This document shows positions 5,358 through 7,034 of a stretch of DNA of 7,034 nucleotides, in pieces (the stretch's first letter is position 1; every line of letters begins with the position of its first letter). A program made the translations under genes and the position numbers. The DNA lies in assembly GCA_003506735.1 (NCBI GenBank), contig DNYS01000011.1:14720-21753 (forward strand), read 5' to 3'. The DNA is from Nitrospinota bacterium. Its GTDB lineage: Bacteria; UBA8248. The notes beneath the pieces are model-generated. The model was not told the DNA's origin and searched no databases. It saw nothing but the letters and a program-made list of their open reading frames with translations.

Positions 5358-6251
5358 CTAGCGGGGCTTGCAGGCAAACGGCCATACGACCTTGGACCCG
5401 TCGGGCGCCAGCTTTCCATCAGTGGTCTTGTAAGCGAATTTCACCCACTTTTTATCGTCCGGAAGGTCCCGAATCTTTGCGGATTGAAGAGTCCCCCCTT
5501 TGAACAGGGCGAGCGGATCCATCCACTGCCCCCCGATGGGTACAAAAATTCTCCTGGCCCAGAATTTACTCCCCGGGCTGAAAAAAGCGGTCAGATGCAG
5601 ATGGGAAAAACCCAAGACCCCGTAATGCCCCCCCTTGGTGCCGGTATTGCCGGCGTAGGCGATGACCTCGCCCATGCGAACCCGCTGCCCGATCGGAATT
5701 TTGGGCATCTCCCGCAGATGCTTGTATTCGGTGTAGGTCCAGGCGGGAAGGCCTGTATCCTCGGGGGAATGCTGGAGCATGATCCCGACTCCTCCGATTC
5801 CCCTCCCCTCTTTCTTGCGAATTACCGTGCCGCCGGCGATGGCCAGGATCGGCGTTCCCTCCGGCGCTGGGATATCCAACCCGCCGTGGTAGCCATTGTA
5901 GAACCTCTCGTTTCGCCAGCTGCCGTCCCCCCGCCGCTGTGACCCGAAAGGTGAGGTGACGGCTGGGCACTCCGCTTTTTCCGGATATACCGGCCTCAGC
6001 CCCGTCGGAAACAAACCGCGCGCCTTCATCTGCTCCAGGTCCGCCATGATGGGGGAGTAGGCGCCGATCTCCTCCGGGCCGGGGCGCCCCTCCCCGATTC
6101 CGCCTCTCATCCCGCCGCCCCTGAAGCGGCCCCTGCCGCCCACCTGGGCATCCGTGAATTGCGGCGCGGCCAAAGCCAGTGCGGCCAACATGCCGCAGGC
6201 GGCGCAGACCATCATAAACCCAGAATTATACGGCAACGCCCTCTTTTTCAT
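5358..6251 (-). CDS. Secreted M23-family zinc metallopeptidase (LytM-like peptidoglycan endopeptidase)
   Basis: This 297-residue protein has a signal peptide (MKKRALPYNS, hydrophobic core about 14-30, cleavage near TDA-Q at 36-37), so it acts in the periplasm or outside the cell. A Gly/Arg-rich linker follows (about 38-60). The peptidase domain starts near SPFGSQRRG (100-108) and carries the M23 signature: His122 and Asp126 in YHGGLDIPA, the YKHL motif with His178, and HLH at 217-219. These supply the zinc ligands (His122, Asp126, His219) and catalytic His residues. M23 enzymes cut peptide cross-links in peptidoglycan. GTPILAIAGGTV and VRMGEVIAYAGNTG are typical of the fold. The start ATG 6251 has a weak ribosome site; Met13 or Met14 are alternatives that shorten the signal peptide. 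The C-terminal 50 residues are an extra tail I do not recognise. It lies 83 bases downstream of the SHOCT gene on the same strand. Confidence 0.9.
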   Translation of the reverse strand: MKKRALPYNSGFMMVCAACGMLAALALAAPQFTDAQVGGRGRFRGGGMRGGIGEGRPGPEEIGAYSPIMADLEQMKARGLFPTGLRPVYPEKAECPAVTSPFGSQRRGDGSWRNERFYNGYHGGLDIPAPEGTPILAIAGGTVIRKKEGRGIGGVGIMLQHSPEDTGLPAWTYTEYKHLREMPKIPIGQRVRMGEVIAYAGNTGTKGGHYGVLGFSHLHLTAFFSPGSKFWARRIFVPIGGQWMDPLALFKGGTLQSAKIRDLPDDKKWVKFAYKTTDGKLAPDGSKVVWPFACKPR

Positions 6252-6334
6252 CCGGCCGATTTTCCATTTCTCTAGCGATGCCTACCCATGGCGAATAAGT
6301 ATTTCGCGATGGACACCTTCCCAATTTGGAGCAG

Positions 6335-6685
6335 TCAGGATTTTCTAATATCCTGCAATTTTGACTCAAACTCTTGTTTGTCGATTTCGCCTTTCGCGTA
6401 TCGAATTTTCAATATCTCTTCTGCGGCCTCGCCCCCGCTTGGTGCAGAAATCGATCCACTCGGCCCGCTCCAGAGCCAACGGATGAGGGCAACAGCACCG
6501 GCGATGATCAGTACCCAGAAGATGAGCATGAACAACATCATCCCTATCCCCCAGGCCCCCCACATGTAATGCATTCCATAGCCCCAGGGCCCAGCGCCCC
6601 AATCACGGGGTTGCGCAGAGACGAGGGACGCGAATGGGAGGATCGAAAAGAATAAGGCAGTTGTTAGCATCAATGGCTTTTTCAT
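6335..6685 (-). CDS. Small SHOCT-domain membrane protein
   Basis: This 116-residue protein has a signal peptide ([13 protein letters not shown], cleavage likely after VSA at 22-24). A short Trp/Gly/Met/His-rich stretch follows (about 28-47, with GYGMHYMWG), then one strong membrane helix (about 48-71). The C-terminal SHOCT motif (about 87-114) reads [19 protein letters not shown], the usual hydrophobic-KGEI-EEF-L pattern. SHOCT domains are short helical modules of unknown, probably oligomerising, function. The external Met/His cluster could touch metal, which is an inference only. The ATG at 6685 has GAGGG (6698-6694) eight bases upstream. The gene is 15 bases downstream of the small His-rich ORF, suggesting a two-gene unit. 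Base composition is more A/T-rich than in the left half of the window. Confidence 0.85.
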   Translation of the reverse strand: MKKPLMLTTALFFSILPFASLVSAQPRDWGAGPWGYGMHYMWGAWGIGMMLFMLIFWVLIIAGAVALIRWLWSGPSGSISAPSGGEAAEEILKIRYAKGEIDKQEFESKLQDIRKS

Positions 6686-6700
6686 AGCTTAGGCCCTCTA

Positions 6701-6907
6701 TTAAACTATCGTTTCGGTATCTCGAAATTCCCGCATCAGATTCTCCATCCATTCAGACGATTCGAGTTCCATCTCTAGAATACGTGGGCTTCGGGCCGTC
6801 AGCTTCCCTCCCATGGAACCCCCATGGTCTGGCGGATGAGCGACCGCTGCACTCGTCATTGCCAAAACGAAAACCGCTGCTAATACTGCATAATTTGTTC
6901 ATTTCAT
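6701..6907 (-). pseudogene. Tiny secreted His-rich protein ORF with an in-frame TGA at codon 3
   Basis: This frame begins ATG-AAA-TGA (6907-6899) and then reads on without a stop for 65 codons to TAA at 6701-6703. After the TGA comes TNYAVLAAVFVLAMTSAAVA, a textbook signal-peptide core ending in AVA. The mature segment begins HPPDHGGSMGGK and goes on to acidic/Leu-rich sequence with ELESSEWMENLMREF. The ribosome binding site AAGGAA (6920-6915) is ideally placed 7 bases before the ATG, supporting this start. A single T in place of C would make codon 3 CGA (Arg) and give an ordinary N-terminus. So this is either a real nonsense mutation or a base error. An internal start (ATG 6859, codon 17) would lose the signal core. 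I do not recognise the family; His/Met content near the predicted mature N-terminus hints at metal contact. It is very probably co-transcribed with the SHOCT gene. Confidence 0.5.
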
Positions 6908-6914
6908 AATTCCA

Positions 6915-6920
6915 TTCCTT
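6915..6920 (-). promoter_or_regulatory. Ribosome binding site of the small His-rich ORF
   Basis: AAGGAA on the minus strand lies seven bases before ATG 6907. It is the main reason to place the start at 6907 despite the TGA two codons later. Confidence 0.5.
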
Positions 6921-6997
6921 ATCAGCAACTCTTTGGAAACCTCGGGGACAGTGAAAAACGCGCCAGCGGGAGGGCCGCCAGGTTCGGGATCAAGCGG

Positions 6998-7034
6998 CCC
7001 CCCCCCCCCCCCCGGCGGGGGGGGTGGGGGGGGG
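6998..7034. other. Homopolymer C/G tract at the window end (probable assembly artefact)
   Basis: Sixteen C (6998-7013) are followed by GG, C, eight G, T and nine G. The C and G tracts are mutually complementary. Such a sequence at a sequence end is typical of low-quality tails or fold-back artefacts. No gene should be called across it. Confidence 0.7.

Noticed and set aside
4834..5419. Two overlapping minus-strand open frames opposite the beta-trefoil gene
   Set aside because: The plus-strand frame has a signal peptide, Cys pattern and QxW motifs. The antisense frames show none of these and overlap the end of the M23 gene.
5343..5942. Plus-strand open frame opposite the M23 gene
   Set aside because: The minus strand carries the complete M23 zinc-site motifs; this is a shadow.
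6899..7034. Minus-strand frame open from the window edge, ending at the TGA of the small ORF (tail reads VSKELLIRNGIMK)
   Set aside because: It could be the end of an upstream gene, but it runs directly into the homopolymer tail, is short, and overlaps the ribosome site of the small ORF. There is not enough support to call it.

Overview
This is a GC-rich window whose gene set suggests a Gram-negative bacterium: an ElyC-type inner-membrane protein, a twin-arginine-exported hydrolase and several secreted proteins. No marker here fixes the phylum. The right end finishes in homopolymer C and G tracts, which look like a contig edge or low-quality end rather than biology.

Layout. Positions 1-940 (+) hold the 3' part of a TPR-repeat protein. 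It starts outside the window with 42-residue kinesin-light-chain-type repeats, then changes reading frame near 490 into 34-residue-type TPRs. Its stop lies inside a set of mutually exclusive inverted repeats (901-967). Positions 997-2331 (+) encode a second TPR protein with an uncharacterised C-terminal domain. A 339-base intergenic stretch with one good hairpin leads to elyC (2671-3459, +). A leader with three small hairpins then precedes a Tat-exported dienelactone hydrolase of the YghX type (3698-4583, +), which is split over three reading frames. Positions 4610-5299 (+) encode a secreted ricin-type beta-trefoil (lectin-like) protein. It converges with three minus-strand genes: a secreted M23 metallopeptidase (6251-5358), a small SHOCT-domain membrane protein (6685-6335), and a tiny secreted His-rich protein (6907-6701). 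The last has a TGA at codon 3.

How the genes may work together. ElyC (lipid-carrier and envelope homeostasis), the M23 peptidase (peptidoglycan cleavage), the beta-trefoil protein and the exported hydrolase all act at or outside the inner membrane, so the window has a loose cell-envelope theme. There is no proof of a single pathway, and strand changes and intergenic gaps argue for several transcription units.

The most notable features are the broken reading frames. All three frameshifts are explained by one missing base each, and a fourth gene has a single nonsense codon. This points either to sequence error in this contig or to gene decay. The other notable items are structured RNA candidates at 901-967 and 3589-3662. 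I see no CRISPR array, transposase, tRNA, rRNA or recognisable defence system.
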